Assembly (NCBI RefSeq): GCF_003857035.1
Contig: NZ_QGSY01000198.1
Span: 1 to 38,696 of the forward strand
Length of the DNA stretch: 38,696 nucleotides
Origin: Micromonospora arida
Lineage (GTDB): Bacteria; Actinomycetota; Actinomycetes; Mycobacteriales; Micromonosporaceae
Reading direction: 5' to 3'
A program made the position numbers and the translations under genes. The notes under the pieces were generated by a model. That model saw only the letters and a program-made list of their open reading frames with translations, was not told the origin of the DNA and ran no database searches. This document shows, in pieces, positions 15,472-24,239 of this stretch (the first letter of the stretch is position 1; each line of letters opens with the position of its first letter).

Positions 15472-16244
15472 GCCTCCAGGCCAGTGCGGGCCGACCCGGC
15501 GTCGACCGGGTGGCCAAGGTAGACCTCCTGCACACGCGGGTCCGCCTGGACCTGCGCGACAGTTCCCTCACTGAGCACCCGGCCGGCGTGCAGCACTGTG
15601 ACGCTGCGCGCGAACCGACGCAGGAAGTCCATGTCGTGCTCGATCACGACGACCGTGCGATCCCGGCTCACCGTCTCCAACAGGGCACCGGTGGCGTCGC
15701 GTTCCTCATGGCTCATCCCGGCGACCGGCTCGTCCAGCAGCAACAGTCGCGCGTCCTGCACCAGCAGCATGCCGATCTCCAGCCACTGCTTCTGACCGTG
15801 CGCGAGCGTCCCGGCGAGGTCTGCGGCCCGCTCGGCCAGACCGATGGTCTCCAGCGCGGCGGCGATCTCGTCGGGCACACCCCGGCGGCGGCGGGCCAGG
15901 GTCGCCCAGCTGCGTCGGGCGCCCGCCGCGATGTCGAGGTTCTGCAACACCGACAGCTCCTCGAAGACCGTCGAGGTCTGGAAGGTCCGCCCGATGCCGA
16001 GCCGGCTGATCCGGTGCACCGGCCGGCCGAGCAGTTCCTCGTCACCGAACCGGACCGAGCCGGTGGCCCGGACCAGACCGGTGATCGCGTCGACCAGTGT
16101 GGTCTTGCCGGCGCCGTTCGGCCCGATCAGGAACCGGATGTCGCCGGCGGGCACCTCCAACGAGACGCCGTCCACTGCGGTGAAACCGTCGAAGCTGACC
16201 CGCACGTCACGGACGGACAACCCGTCCAACCGCTCGCCGCTCAT
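15468..16244 (-). CDS. urtD: Urea ABC transporter ATPase UrtD
   Basis: A 258-residue ABC ATPase of the LivG/UrtD type. It has Walker A GPNGAGKTT, the Q-loop segment GIGRTFQTSTVFEELSVLQN, a signature of the unusual form LAHGQKQWLEIGMLL, which is characteristic of UrtD, Walker B LLLLDEPVAGMSHEE and histidine IEHDMDF. The ATG at 16244 overlaps the urtC stop; a longer frame upstream is arginine-rich and runs back into urtC, so I reject it. It works with UrtE under the two permeases. Confidence 0.93.
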   Translation of the reverse strand: MSGERLDGLSVRDVRVSFDGFTAVDGVSLEVPAGDIRFLIGPNGAGKTTLVDAITGLVRATGSVRFGDEELLGRPVHRISRLGIGRTFQTSTVFEELSVLQNLDIAAGARRSWATLARRRRGVPDEIAAALETIGLAERAADLAGTLAHGQKQWLEIGMLLVQDARLLLLDEPVAGMSHEERDATGALLETVSRDRTVVVIEHDMDFLRRFARSVTVLHAGRVLSEGTVAQVQADPRVQEVYLGHPVDAGSARTGLEA

Positions 16245-17428
16245 GCCGCCGGCACCTCCGTCCGCTCGGCGCGTCGTCGGCCCAGCGACAACCGCCCGCG
16301 CCGCAGCGGCTGCGCGGCGACGTCGCGGCGGCGGGCCAAGGCCCACAGCGACGCCAGGCCGCCGGGAAGGAACGCCACCACGACCACGAAGAGCAACCCC
16401 TGAAGGTACGTCCAGGTGCCCGGGAAACGCTCGGAGAGCGCGGTACGCGCCCAGGCCACCGCCACCGCGCCGAGCACCGGCCCGAGCAGTGTGGCCCGGC
16501 CGCCCACCGCGACGCCGATGACGAACTCGATCGACGGGACGATACCGATCAGCGCGGGCGAGATGATGCCCACCGCCGGCACGAACAGCGCCCCGGCCAG
16601 CCCGGCCATGCCCGCCGCGACCACGTACGCCACCAGCTTGACCGACGCCGGGTCGTAGCCCAGGAAGCGGACCCGTTCCTCACCGTCGCGGACCGCCACC
16701 AGCAGCTCGCCGTATCGGCTGTGGATGAGCTGACGGGTCAGCGCGAGCAACGCCAGCAGCGTCCCGGCGATGATGAAGTACACCATCCGCTGGTTGACCG
16801 GGTCGTCCAGGTCGTAGCCGAAGAAGCCCTTGATGTCGGTGAGCCCGTTGGTGCCACCCGTGGTGCCCTGCTGGCCGATCAGCAGGATCACCATCGCGGC
16901 GGCGAGGGCCTGACTGAGGATGGCGAAGTACGCGCCGCGGACCCGGCGACGGAAGACCAGCGAGCCGAGCCCGAAGGCCACAGCCATCGGCAGCAGCACC
17001 GTGGCGGGCAGCGCGAACCACGGGCTGGCGAACGGCCGCCACCACAGCGGCAGCTCGTCGAGTTGCCCGTACAGCTGCATGAAGTCGGGCATCCCACCCG
17101 GGCCCGCGTCGGCGAGCTTGAGGTGCATGGCCATCGCGTAGCCGCCGAGGCCGAAGAAGACACCCTGGCCCAGGGTGAGCATCCCGCCCCGGCCCCAGGC
17201 GATCCCGATGCCGACCGCGACCATGGCGACGCAGAGGTACTTGGCGAGCAACGCCAACCGGAAGTCCGACAGCACCAGCGGGGCGACGGCGAACAGCAGC
17301 GCCGCGCCGAACGCGAAGCCGGCCAGCGTCCGTAGCCGCGAGCGGCCGGCGGGCCGACCCGGTGGTGCGGCGCCGGCAGGCGCCGGGCGGACGGCGGTGC
17401 TGGGTGGCGCGGGGGTGACGGCGGTCAT
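16241..17428 (-). CDS. urtC: Urea ABC transporter permease UrtC
   Basis: A 395-residue LivM-type permease with about ten hydrophobic segments, starting near FAFGAALLFAVAPLVLSDFR and including LLAKYLCVAMVAVGIGIAWG. UrtC-like hallmarks are GRGGMLTLGQGVFFGLGGYAMAMHLKL and GTTGGTNGLTDIKGFFGYDL in the loop after the mid-protein spans. The N-terminus has an alanine- and proline-rich cytoplasmic tail of about 40 residues. CAGGAG upstream supports the ATG at 17428, which overlaps the urtB stop. It forms the membrane channel with UrtB. Confidence 0.93.
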   Translation of the reverse strand: MTAVTPAPPSTAVRPAPAGAAPPGRPAGRSRLRTLAGFAFGAALLFAVAPLVLSDFRLALLAKYLCVAMVAVGIGIAWGRGGMLTLGQGVFFGLGGYAMAMHLKLADAGPGGMPDFMQLYGQLDELPLWWRPFASPWFALPATVLLPMAVAFGLGSLVFRRRVRGAYFAILSQALAAAMVILLIGQQGTTGGTNGLTDIKGFFGYDLDDPVNQRMVYFIIAGTLLALLALTRQLIHSRYGELLVAVRDGEERVRFLGYDPASVKLVAYVVAAGMAGLAGALFVPAVGIISPALIGIVPSIEFVIGVAVGGRATLLGPVLGAVAVAWARTALSERFPGTWTYLQGLLFVVVVAFLPGGLASLWALARRRDVAAQPLRRGRLSLGRRRAERTEVPAA

Positions 17429-18312
17429 GCGAGGCTCCTGGTCCGCAGGGTGAACAGGCCCTGTGGCCGCCACTGGAGGAACGCGACGATCGCCACGAAC
17501 ACGATCACCTTGGCGACGCTGAGGGTGGTGAGGTACTCCCCGGTGGCCTGGAGCACGCCGAGGGCGAAGGCGACGATCACACTGCCCTTGAGCTGGCCGA
17601 TCCCGCCTACCACGACGACCAGGAAGGCGTCGATGATCAGGTTGGTGCCCATGGTCGGGCCGATCGGGCCGAGCAGGGTGAGGGCCACCCCGGCGAGCCC
17701 GGCAAGGCCGGAGCCGAGGAAGAAGGTCGTCCGGTCGACCCGGGACGTCGCGATGCCGGACACGGCGGCGAGGTCGCGGTTCTGCACCACCGCGCGGATA
17801 CGACGCCCGAGCGGGGTGAGGCGCAGCGCGAGGGTGAGCGCCGCGACGGCGGCCAGCGCCAGGGCCAGGATGAACAGCCGGTTGTTGGCGATGGTCAGCC
17901 CTCCGGGCAGCGCCACGTTGCCGGTGAGCAGCTCGGGCGCGCGGGTCTGCACGTTCGGGCTGCCGAAGATGTCCCGGGCCAGCTGCTGCAAAATCAGTGA
18001 GACACCCCAGGTGACCAGCAGGGTGTCCAGTGGCCGGGCGTAGAGCCGGCGGATGAGCAGCACCTCCAGCAGGACACCCATGGTGCCGGCGACCACGAAC
18101 GCCACCGGCAGCGCGACCACCAGCGACAGGCCTGCGCCGGTGATGCTCTGTTGCAGCACGTAGGTGGTGTACGCGCCGGCCATGATGAACTCACCGTGCG
18201 CCATGTTGATCACGTTCATCTGGCCGAAGGTCAGCGCGAGGCCGAGCGCGATGAGCAGCAGCACCGCGCCGATGCTGATGCCGGTGAAGAGTTGACCGAA
18301 GAGGACTGTCAC
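17425..18312 (-). CDS. urtB: Urea ABC transporter permease UrtB
   Basis: A 295-residue LivH-type permease with about eight membrane spans. Recognisable segments are ALTFGQMNVINMAHGEFIMAG near the N-terminus, and the coupling region LRLTPLGRRIRAVVQNRDLA followed by AAVSGIATSRVDRTTFFLGS. It pairs with UrtC to move urea across the membrane. I chose the GTG at 18312: GGAG lies 8 bases upstream and the protein then begins VTVLFGQLFTGISIGAV, as family members do. It follows urtA by 75 bp. Confidence 0.92.
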   Translation of the reverse strand: MTVLFGQLFTGISIGAVLLLIALGLALTFGQMNVINMAHGEFIMAGAYTTYVLQQSITGAGLSLVVALPVAFVVAGTMGVLLEVLLIRRLYARPLDTLLVTWGVSLILQQLARDIFGSPNVQTRAPELLTGNVALPGGLTIANNRLFILALALAAVAALTLALRLTPLGRRIRAVVQNRDLAAVSGIATSRVDRTTFFLGSGLAGLAGVALTLLGPIGPTMGTNLIIDAFLVVVVGGIGQLKGSVIVAFALGVLQATGEYLTTLSVAKVIVFVAIVAFLQWRPQGLFTLRTRSLA

Positions 18313-18387
18313 GGTGGGTACTCCGAACTGCTGGTCGGGTGGCCCGGACGGAGCGCGCGGCAACGCGTTCCGCCCGGGCCGGCGTCG

Positions 18388-19632
18388 TCAGCTCAGGCCG
18401 CTCGCCCACGGGTAGGTCTTCAGGTACGGGTCCGGCGCGACCGGCTTGCCGGAGTTCCACACCTCGGTGATCAGGCCGTCCGCGCCGATCTTGCCGATCC
18501 GGGCGGTCTTGGCGATGTGCTGGGTCTTGCCGTCGACGGTGACCAGACCCTCCGGCGCGTCGAAGGTGATCCCGTCCGAGGCGGAGCGGACCTTCTCCAC
18601 GTCGAAGGTGCCGGCCTTCTCGACCATCGCCTTCCACAGGTGCACGCCGACGTACGCGGCCTCCATCGGATCGCTGGTCGGCTTGTCCGCGCCGTACTTC
18701 GCCTTGTACGCGGCCACGAACTTCGAGTTCGCCGCGCCCGGGGTGGTCTGGTAGTAGTTCCAGGCCGTCAACTGGCCCTCCAGATACTGCGTGCCGATGC
18801 CCTTGACCTCTTCCTCGGCGATCGACACCGACACCACCGGCATCGCGGCGGCGCTGAGACCCGCGGACTTGTACTCCTTGAAGAAGGCCACGTTGCTGTC
18901 ACCGTTGAGCGTGTTGAAAACCGCGTCCGCGCCGGACGATTTGACCTTGTTGACGATGGTGCCGAACTCGGTGGAGCCCAGCGGCGCGTAATCCTCACCC
19001 AGCACGGTCATCCCGTTCGCCGTGGCGTACGCCTTGATGATTTTGTTGGCGGTCCGCGGAAAGACGTAGTCGCTACCGACCAGATAGACCGACTTGGCGC
19101 CCTGCGACTTGAGGTAGTCCAGCCCGGGAACGATCTGCTGGTTGGTCGTCGCTCCGGTGTAGAAGATGTATGGCGACTGCTCAAGTCCCTCGTACTGCAC
19201 CGGGTAGAACAGCAACGCCTTGTTCTTCTCGAACACCGGCTTGACCGCCTTGCGGCTGGCCGACGTCCAACAGCCGAAGACCGCTGCCACCCGGTCCTCG
19301 GAGATGAGCTTCTCGGCCTTCTCGGCGAAGGTGGGCCAGTCCGAGGCGCCGTCCTCACCGACCGGCTGGATCTTCTTGCCGAGGACGCCGCCAGCCGCAT
19401 TGATCTCTTCGACGGCGAGCATGATGGAGTCGCGGACGGTGACCTCGCTGATCGCCATGGTCCCGGAGAGCGAGTTGAGCAGGCCAACCTTGACGGTGTC
19501 GCCGGAGACGTCGGCGGTCACGCCGGTCGCGCCACCCTCGTCGGTGGTCTTGCTGCCGCACGCGGTCATCGCGGCCGCGGCGACCAGGGTCATGGCACCC
19601 GCCAGGATGCGGCGGCCCCGGAATATTGACAT
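18388..19632 (-). CDS. urtA: Urea-binding lipoprotein UrtA
   Basis: A 414-residue extracellular binding lipoprotein of the urea/short-chain amide type. The signal ends in a lipobox AMTAC with the lipidated cysteine at about residue 25. Typical UrtA stretches follow: [70 protein letters not shown] and [15 protein letters not shown]. It captures urea for UrtBC. GGAG 5 bases upstream supports the ATG. It is the first gene of the urt operon; a GlnR-like element lies about 155-180 bp upstream. Confidence 0.95.
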   Translation of the reverse strand: MSIFRGRRILAGAMTLVAAAAMTACGSKTTDEGGATGVTADVSGDTVKVGLLNSLSGTMAISEVTVRDSIMLAVEEINAAGGVLGKKIQPVGEDGASDWPTFAEKAEKLISEDRVAAVFGCWTSASRKAVKPVFEKNKALLFYPVQYEGLEQSPYIFYTGATTNQQIVPGLDYLKSQGAKSVYLVGSDYVFPRTANKIIKAYATANGMTVLGEDYAPLGSTEFGTIVNKVKSSGADAVFNTLNGDSNVAFFKEYKSAGLSAAAMPVVSVSIAEEEVKGIGTQYLEGQLTAWNYYQTTPGAANSKFVAAYKAKYGADKPTSDPMEAAYVGVHLWKAMVEKAGTFDVEKVRSASDGITFDAPEGLVTVDGKTQHIAKTARIGKIGADGLITEVWNSGKPVAPDPYLKTYPWASGLS

Positions 19633-19787
19633 CTACTCTCCCTGCGGTGCACTCAAGTGGCGTAAGGACGGTCGGTGCGGTCCGATGGAGCTGACGTGGG
19701 CGATGCCAAGGTCGACGGGTGGACGCCGCGCAGGGCACCGGATCGGATATGGGCAGGGAAAGCGTCGACCGACATGATTGCGCGGGT

Positions 19788-19814
19788 GTTTCCCGGTCCT
19801 TAATTGACTGTTTC
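19788..19814 (-). promoter_or_regulatory. GlnR-like nitrogen-control element
   Basis: On the minus strand GAAAC occurs twice with a 22-bp period (plus-strand GTTTC at 19810-19814 and 19788-19792). Between them, 6 bases after the first, TTAAG keeps the T and A of the gTnAc half-site, and 6 more bases lead to the second GAAAC. This matches the actinobacterial GlnR spacing (gTnAc-n6-GaAAc) for one full box plus an extra half. GlnR commonly controls urea genes. Confidence 0.45.
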
Positions 19815-19841
19815 CGAGGGACCGTCGAGGCGCGCACGAAA

Positions 19842-19881
19842 AACGGCCGACACCGTTGGGGAGGAAACGGTGTCGGCCGTT
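19842..19881 (-). terminator. Rho-independent terminator
   Basis: AACGGCCGACACCGTT (19842-19857) and AACGGTGTCGGCCGTT (19866-19881) form a perfect 16-bp stem with an 8-base loop. On the minus strand the stem ends in a run of five T, so it works in that direction. It would end the message of the binding-protein gene at 20052 and insulate urtA. Confidence 0.85.
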
Positions 19882-20051
19882 GAGAAAGACGCAGGATAAG
19901 TGCCACCACAATGGTCGACGGACGAATCCGCCGACGGTGGCACGCAATGGCGAGATCTGACCCCGTGGCCAGATACTTCACCCAGGAAGCATCTTAGGAC
20001 GGTGTCGGGTGGCGCTGTCAAGGGTCGGGGGGCCGACTGGCAGTGCCCGGT

Positions 20052-21134
20052 TCAGAGCTGGGCGAGCACGGTGAAGTCGAGCCCGTCGGCCTCGGCCAGG
20101 TAGATGCGCTGCCGGACGTGCCGCTGGCGCAGCCGCAACCGCCCGCGCGGCCCGTGGTAGGCGACCGCGTCGGCGGCCGTCTCGATGGCCCGCACGTCGA
20201 GGGTGCGGGCCTGGCCGATCAGCGCCGCGAGCAGCATGACGCCCTCGTAACAGGACTCCCCCAGGCTGCCCAGCGGCGGCGCCTCCACCCCGAAGCGCCG
20301 CGCGAACTCGCCGTGGAAGTCGAGATTCTCCTGGGTGACCAGCCCGGCGAAGAAACCCGCCGTGCTGTACAGCCTCCGGGTCGCGCCAGCACCGCTGGCC
20401 AGCAGCATGTTCTCGTCCATCAGAGTGCTCAGTCGCAGGCAGCGCTGGTCCAGGCCGGACCGGGCGAACGCGCGGTTGAACCGCACCGCGTCGGCACCGA
20501 CCAGCAGCATCAACACCGCGTCCGCGTCACTGTGCTCGATGCGGCGCAGGACCTCGGTGAAGTCGTGCGCGTCCAGCGGCAGGAAGTGCTGGCCCACCAC
20601 CTGCCCCCCGCCGCGCAGCGCGTACCGCTGGGCCGCCCGCGACGTACGGCGCGGCCACACGTAGTCGTTGCCCACCACGAACCAGCGGCGCACGCCCTGC
20701 TCCCCGGCGAGCAGCCGCATCGCGGGCCAGAGTTGAGCATCGGGTGTCTCGCTGGTCAGGAAGACCCCTTCGGTGCGTTCGCCGCCCTCGTAGAGTGCGG
20801 TGTAGACGTACGGCACCCGGTGCGCGACGCGGGGCGCCAACGCCTGGCGCACCGAGGAGATGTGCCACCCCGTCACCCCCTGCACGGCCCCCACCGACAC
20901 CAACGCCTCGACCTCGGCGGCCACCTCGGCCGGCGGTGCGCCACCGTCGACCGGCACCAGGCGAACCTCCCGGCCCAGCACGCCACCGCACCGATTGATC
21001 TCCTCGACCGCGAGCTGCGCGCAGAGCTCACAGGTGGGGCCGAACATGCCGGCCGGCCCGCGCATCGGGTAGACCAGCGCGATGCTGACCACGGCACGGT
21101 CGACGGTCAGCCACGGCGGTGCCGGCGCGGACAT
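20052..21134 (-). CDS. Cytosolic UrtA/AmiC-like binding protein
   Basis: A 360-residue type-I periplasmic-binding-fold protein with no signal peptide or lipobox. It resembles UrtA and the amide sensor AmiC: SIALVYPMRGPAGMFGPTCE, LAVEEINRCGGVLGREVRLV, then GVTGWHISSVRQALAPRVAH, VPYVYTALYEGGE and FVVGNDYVWPRRTSRAAQRY. It is likely an intracellular sensor of urea or a short amide rather than a transporter part. It is divergent from a marR gene (96-bp gap) and lies between urt and ure. The start is uncertain: ATG 21134 lacks a clear ribosome binding site, and GTG 21173 is possible. Confidence 0.8.
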   Translation of the reverse strand: MSAPAPPWLTVDRAVVSIALVYPMRGPAGMFGPTCELCAQLAVEEINRCGGVLGREVRLVPVDGGAPPAEVAAEVEALVSVGAVQGVTGWHISSVRQALAPRVAHRVPYVYTALYEGGERTEGVFLTSETPDAQLWPAMRLLAGEQGVRRWFVVGNDYVWPRRTSRAAQRYALRGGGQVVGQHFLPLDAHDFTEVLRRIEHSDADAVLMLLVGADAVRFNRAFARSGLDQRCLRLSTLMDENMLLASGAGATRRLYSTAGFFAGLVTQENLDFHGEFARRFGVEAPPLGSLGESCYEGVMLLAALIGQARTLDVRAIETAADAVAYHGPRGRLRLRQRHVRQRIYLAEADGLDFTVLAQL

Positions 21135-21230
21135 GAGCACATGATTGTCCGGCCCAGGACCGAAGACCAGCACTCACCACTGACCGGGACGACTCGCTAC
21201 CATGACAGGGCCACCGGACCAGGGAGTTTC

Positions 21231-21695
21231 ATGTCAGACGTGCCCGGGGCGCCAGCCGACCTGCTGCGCTCGCTCACCCGCGCCGAACGGCTGCTCTCCC
21301 GCCGGCTGGGCGCCGTTCTGGCCGACGACGCGATCAGCATCGAGGCATGGCGGGTGCTCTGCCTGCTCGCCGACGGCCAGGGTCACCCGATGAGCGAGGT
21401 GTCCATCGAGGCGTCGCTGCCGCCGGGCACCCTCACCAAGCTGGTCGACCAGCTCGTCGACCGCAATCTCGTCTTCCGCCGGATCGATCCGATCGACCGC
21501 CGACGCATCCGGGCGTACCTGACCGCTCGGGGCCGTCGCGAGCACGCCCGCCTGGACGAACGAGTCCGAGCCAGCATCGCCGAACTGGGTATGCCGCACG
21601 CCGCCCACATGGTGAGCCAGCTCGACGACCTGATCGGCCGTCTCGACCCGGCCCGGCCACGGGAACACGCCGACGCGTCCGGCCCCCACCGCTGA
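21231..21695 (+). CDS. MarR-family regulator
   Basis: A 154-residue winged helix-turn-helix protein of the MarR type. Helices LLRSLTRAERLLSRRLGAVL and ISIEAWRVLCLLADG are followed by the recognition region EASLPPGTLTKLVDQLVDRN, the wing VFRRIDPIDRRRIRAYLTARG, and a C-terminal dimerisation helix. AGGGAG 5 bases upstream fixes the ATG. It is divergent from the UrtA/AmiC-like binding protein; the pair may regulate each other or the flanking urea operons, but no operator is evident in the 96-bp gap. Confidence 0.88.
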   Translation: MSDVPGAPADLLRSLTRAERLLSRRLGAVLADDAISIEAWRVLCLLADGQGHPMSEVSIEASLPPGTLTKLVDQLVDRNLVFRRIDPIDRRRIRAYLTARGRREHARLDERVRASIAELGMPHAAHMVSQLDDLIGRLDPARPREHADASGPHR

Positions 21696-21866
21696 TCCCT
21701 CCCCGGCTCACCGACCGACCTCCTGGGCGAGCGGCAGTCTCACCTGCTCCCGACGCGGCAAGGATCGCGACCCGGGCTGGTCTTGAGCGCGACCCGATCC
21801 CAAGCGCCACCGACCACAAGCACCACCCAGCCACACACGCCACCCGACCGCGAAGGCCACCCGCCC

Positions 21867-21918
21867 GAGAGCGTGATGTCTGTGAGTCATCGTGATGACT
21901 CACAGACATCACGCTCTC
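21867..21918. terminator. 52-bp near-perfect palindrome, likely bidirectional terminator
   Basis: Two 25-bp arms (21867-21891 and 21894-21918) are perfect reverse complements around a GT centre. Key parts are GCGTGATGTC on the left and GACATCACGC on the right. It lies between the convergent marR (ends 21695) and ureD (ends 21972) genes, 53 bp from ureD. It has no T-run. It may be a bidirectional terminator or a member of a dispersed palindrome family. The rest of the 276-bp gap holds nothing I recognise. Confidence 0.65.
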
Positions 21919-21971
21919 CGCAGTGTCCGCCTCCAGAACGGCCACGGGGCCAGGCGGACCGACAGGGCTTT

Positions 21972-22688
21972 CTAGCCGGTGAGGTGGGCGCGCAGGGTGT
22001 GCGCGTCGGCTGCGGTGGCGGTCCACAGTGTCGCTGGGCCGCCGGCCAACGGCAGCCGGGCGACACCGCCCTCGACCGCCGCGGGTCCGGCGGGTAGCGA
22101 CGGGTCGACCACCAGCAACGAGCCGGTGGCCAGCGCGCCGCCGAGCACCGCCGGGCCGGCCCAGCCCGGCGCGTGCGGTCCCACCGCGAGGGACTGGCGC
22201 AGCAGTGGTCGACCCGCGTAGTCGACCTGGGTGTGCACGACGGCGCCGCCGGGCGCCTCGCCGTACCGGCCGCAGATCAGCTCGTCGCGCCACCGCAGGC
22301 TCGCACCGGCGGCCAGTTCGATCCGGGACTCGGCGAGGTGCGCGCAGCCGGCCGCCGCGACCAACTGTTCCGGAAGCCAGTGCAGCGTGGCCCCGGCGTG
22401 CACGACCGCCCGCACCGCCATCCGGGAGACGGCACCCTTGCGACCCGGTAGGGCGATCGACGCGGCGACGCTGTGCACCCGCACGGCCGCGCCCGGCCCG
22501 ACCTCGATCTCCAGGCGCAGATCGTCGCCGGCGAGCGGCCCGGCCGCCCCGCCGACGAGGTGCACAGTGGCGACACCACCGTCGGTCGGGGTCTGGCGCA
22601 GCAGCAACGGTGTTTCGCCGTGCAACTCGACCAGGGCCGTGCCGCCCCGGCCGTCGGCCCGGGCGACCAGCCGAGCGTGCGCTCGCAT
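21972..22688 (-). CDS. ureD: Urease accessory protein UreD
   Basis: A 238-residue UreD (UreH) protein, which binds apo-urease together with UreF and UreG and channels nickel to the active site. The beta-rich pattern matches the family: TPLLLRQT near the N-terminus, VHLVGGAAGPLAGDDLRLEI, a G-A-A-V-R-V-H-S-V-A-A-S segment, LHWLPEQLVAAAGC and LRWRDELICGRYGEAPG. It is the last gene of the operon and starts within the ureG stop codon (TGATG). Confidence 0.92.
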   Translation of the reverse strand: MRAHARLVARADGRGGTALVELHGETPLLLRQTPTDGGVATVHLVGGAAGPLAGDDLRLEIEVGPGAAVRVHSVAASIALPGRKGAVSRMAVRAVVHAGATLHWLPEQLVAAAGCAHLAESRIELAAGASLRWRDELICGRYGEAPGGAVVHTQVDYAGRPLLRQSLAVGPHAPGWAGPAVLGGALATGSLLVVDPSLPAGPAAVEGGVARLPLAGGPATLWTATAADAHTLRAHLTG

Positions 22689-23473
22689 CAGGCCGGGCCG
22701 ACCGGCACGACCGGTGGGTGCAGGGCGGCGTGGTGGGCCAACTCGTGCCGGATCCAGTCCGCGACCGACGTTGCCGTGGGGTCTCCCACGATGGACAGGA
22801 AGAGGGTCGGGAGGTCGCCGCGCCGGGCTCGCGCGTCCCGATCCATGACGGCGAGGTCGGCACCCACCATCGGCGCCAGGTCGGTCTTGTTGATCACGAG
22901 AAGATCGGCGGCGGTGACTCCCGGCCCGCCCTTGCGGGGCACCTTGTCCCCGCCCGCCACGTCAACCACGAAGATCTGCCGGTCGACCAGCCCTCGGCTG
23001 AAGGTCGCGGTCAGGTTGTCCCCACCGCTCTCCACCAGGACGAGGTCCAACGGGCCGACTGCCTCGGCCAGTTCGTCGACGGCGTCCAGGTTGGCGCCGA
23101 TGTCGTCACGGATCGCGGTGTGCGGGCAACAACCGGTCTCCACCGCGCGGATCCGGGCCGGGTCCAGCACGCCGGCCCGCCGGAGGAAGTCTGCGTCCTC
23201 GGTCGTGTAAATGTCGTTGGTCACCACGCCAAGCCGCAACTCGTCGGCGAAGGCACGGCAGAGGGCGGCCACCAGGGCCGTCTTGCCGGAACCGACCGGG
23301 CCACCGATGCCGACCCGCAGGGCACGGCCGGCACGCGCCAACGGCGGATGGGGGTCCACCCCCGGCTCCGGATGGGTGTGCGGAACGGTCTCGTCGTGGG
23401 GTGGGGTGGCCGGCGGCGGCGTGATCGGTTCGACGGCGGGCACAGCGCTCGGCACAACGGTGTCAGGACGCAA
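22688..23473 (-). CDS. ureG: Urease accessory GTPase UreG
   Basis: UreG is the SIMIBI GTPase that delivers nickel to urease. The P-loop is [14 protein letters not shown], the metal site is [13 protein letters not shown] (C-P-H), switch-like ESGGDNL and the guanine-specificity NKTDL follow. The first ~50 residues are an extra proline- and histidine-rich tail (four His in [18 protein letters not shown]) that could hold nickel. The best start is the TTG at 23473, 9 bases after GGGAGG, overlapping ureF by 11 bp; GTG 23455 is an alternative. The product is then 261 residues. Confidence 0.92.
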   Translation of the reverse strand: MRPDTVVPSAVPAVEPITPPPATPPHDETVPHTHPEPGVDPHPPLARAGRALRVGIGGPVGSGKTALVAALCRAFADELRLGVVTNDIYTTEDADFLRRAGVLDPARIRAVETGCCPHTAIRDDIGANLDAVDELAEAVGPLDLVLVESGGDNLTATFSRGLVDRQIFVVDVAGGDKVPRKGGPGVTAADLLVINKTDLAPMVGADLAVMDRDARARRGDLPTLFLSIVGDPTATSVADWIRHELAHHAALHPPVVPVGPA

Positions 23474-24239
23474 AGAGACGCACCTCCCAGGTGGCATGGA
23501 TTTCGGCATGGATGTCGGCGAGTGGAGCGGCGGCGGCCGGCAGCCGCTCCGGTGGGTCATCGGCGGCCCGCGCCGCGTCGGCGGCCGTGCCGTCGCAGGC
23601 GTCGGCCAGGCCGACCAGCAGGGCCTGGACCTGGTACGGGTCGAGGCCGAGCAGACGTACGCCGGCGCTGGCCGCCCCGGTCAGCGTCCCGTACGCGGCG
23701 ATCGTGGCGGTCTCGACGCGGGACAGCCCGGCCGCGGCGCAGAGCAGCCCGAGCACCAGCGGTTGGTGTGCGCCACCGGGCGTCGCGGGCAGGTCGGCGA
23801 ACGGGGCGTCCGGCCAGATGGTCCGGCCAGCACGCAGCAGCGCCCGGCCCTGCCGGCGCGAGACCGCCCGCAACGCCGGGGCGGCGGTACGCGCGTCCAG
23901 CTCCGCGTCGAGCCGAGCCAGCGCCCCCGACCGGGCGGCGGGTCCGGCCGGCGCCCCCGACCGAGCGGCAGTCTCAGCCGGGGCGTCCGACCGTCGGCCG
24001 GGCCGGGCCTGGTTGGCCGAGTCGGCTGTCTCGGCCACCGCCGCCCGGTGTGCGGCCGCCGCGAACGCCGCTCCGACCAGACCGGCGGTGGCCAGTCGTC
24101 CGGCCAGGAACGCCTCCAACGACGCCAGGTCGGTGACCCGGCCGGCGGCGACGGCAGCCTCCAGACCACCGGAGTGCGCGTGCGCCCCGGCCGGGAAGCG
24201 TCCGTCGGCCAACAACAACAGCAGGCTCGGCGTCGCCAT
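23463..24239 (-). CDS. ureF: Urease accessory protein UreF
   Basis: A 258-residue, all-helical UreF, the activator that sits between UreD and UreG. The N-terminal [23 protein letters not shown] matches the family's 'L.L.D..FP.G...hS.GLE'. The conserved [10 protein letters not shown], then [15 protein letters not shown] and the C-terminal half are present. An unusual insertion at about residues 78-108, rich in Ala, Gly, Pro and Arg, contains an internal repeat ([17 protein letters not shown]) that is also visible in the DNA as a 30-bp period. It starts in the ureC stop (TGATG). Confidence 0.9.
   Translation of the reverse strand: MATPSLLLLLADGRFPAGAHAHSGGLEAAVAAGRVTDLASLEAFLAGRLATAGLVGAAFAAAAHRAAVAETADSANQARPGRRSDAPAETAARSGAPAGPAARSGALARLDAELDARTAAPALRAVSRRQGRALLRAGRTIWPDAPFADLPATPGGAHQPLVLGLLCAAAGLSRVETATIAAYGTLTGAASAGVRLLGLDPYQVQALLVGLADACDGTAADAARAADDPPERLPAAAAPLADIHAEIHATWEVRLFAS

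Larger units (their letters stand above)
19633..20051. other. Control region of the urt operon
   Basis: About 420 bp without a gene, between the cytosolic binding-protein gene and urtA, both on the minus strand. From upstream to downstream on that strand it holds a strong terminator (19842-19881), a GlnR-like element (19788-19814), and then about 155 bp that should contain the urtA promoter and leader. I could not fix a -10/-35 pair with confidence. Confidence 0.6.

Noticed and set aside
23921..23969. The short tandem repeat as a CRISPR fragment.
   Set aside because: Only two copies, in frame inside ureF, with coding character; no array structure and no cas genes.
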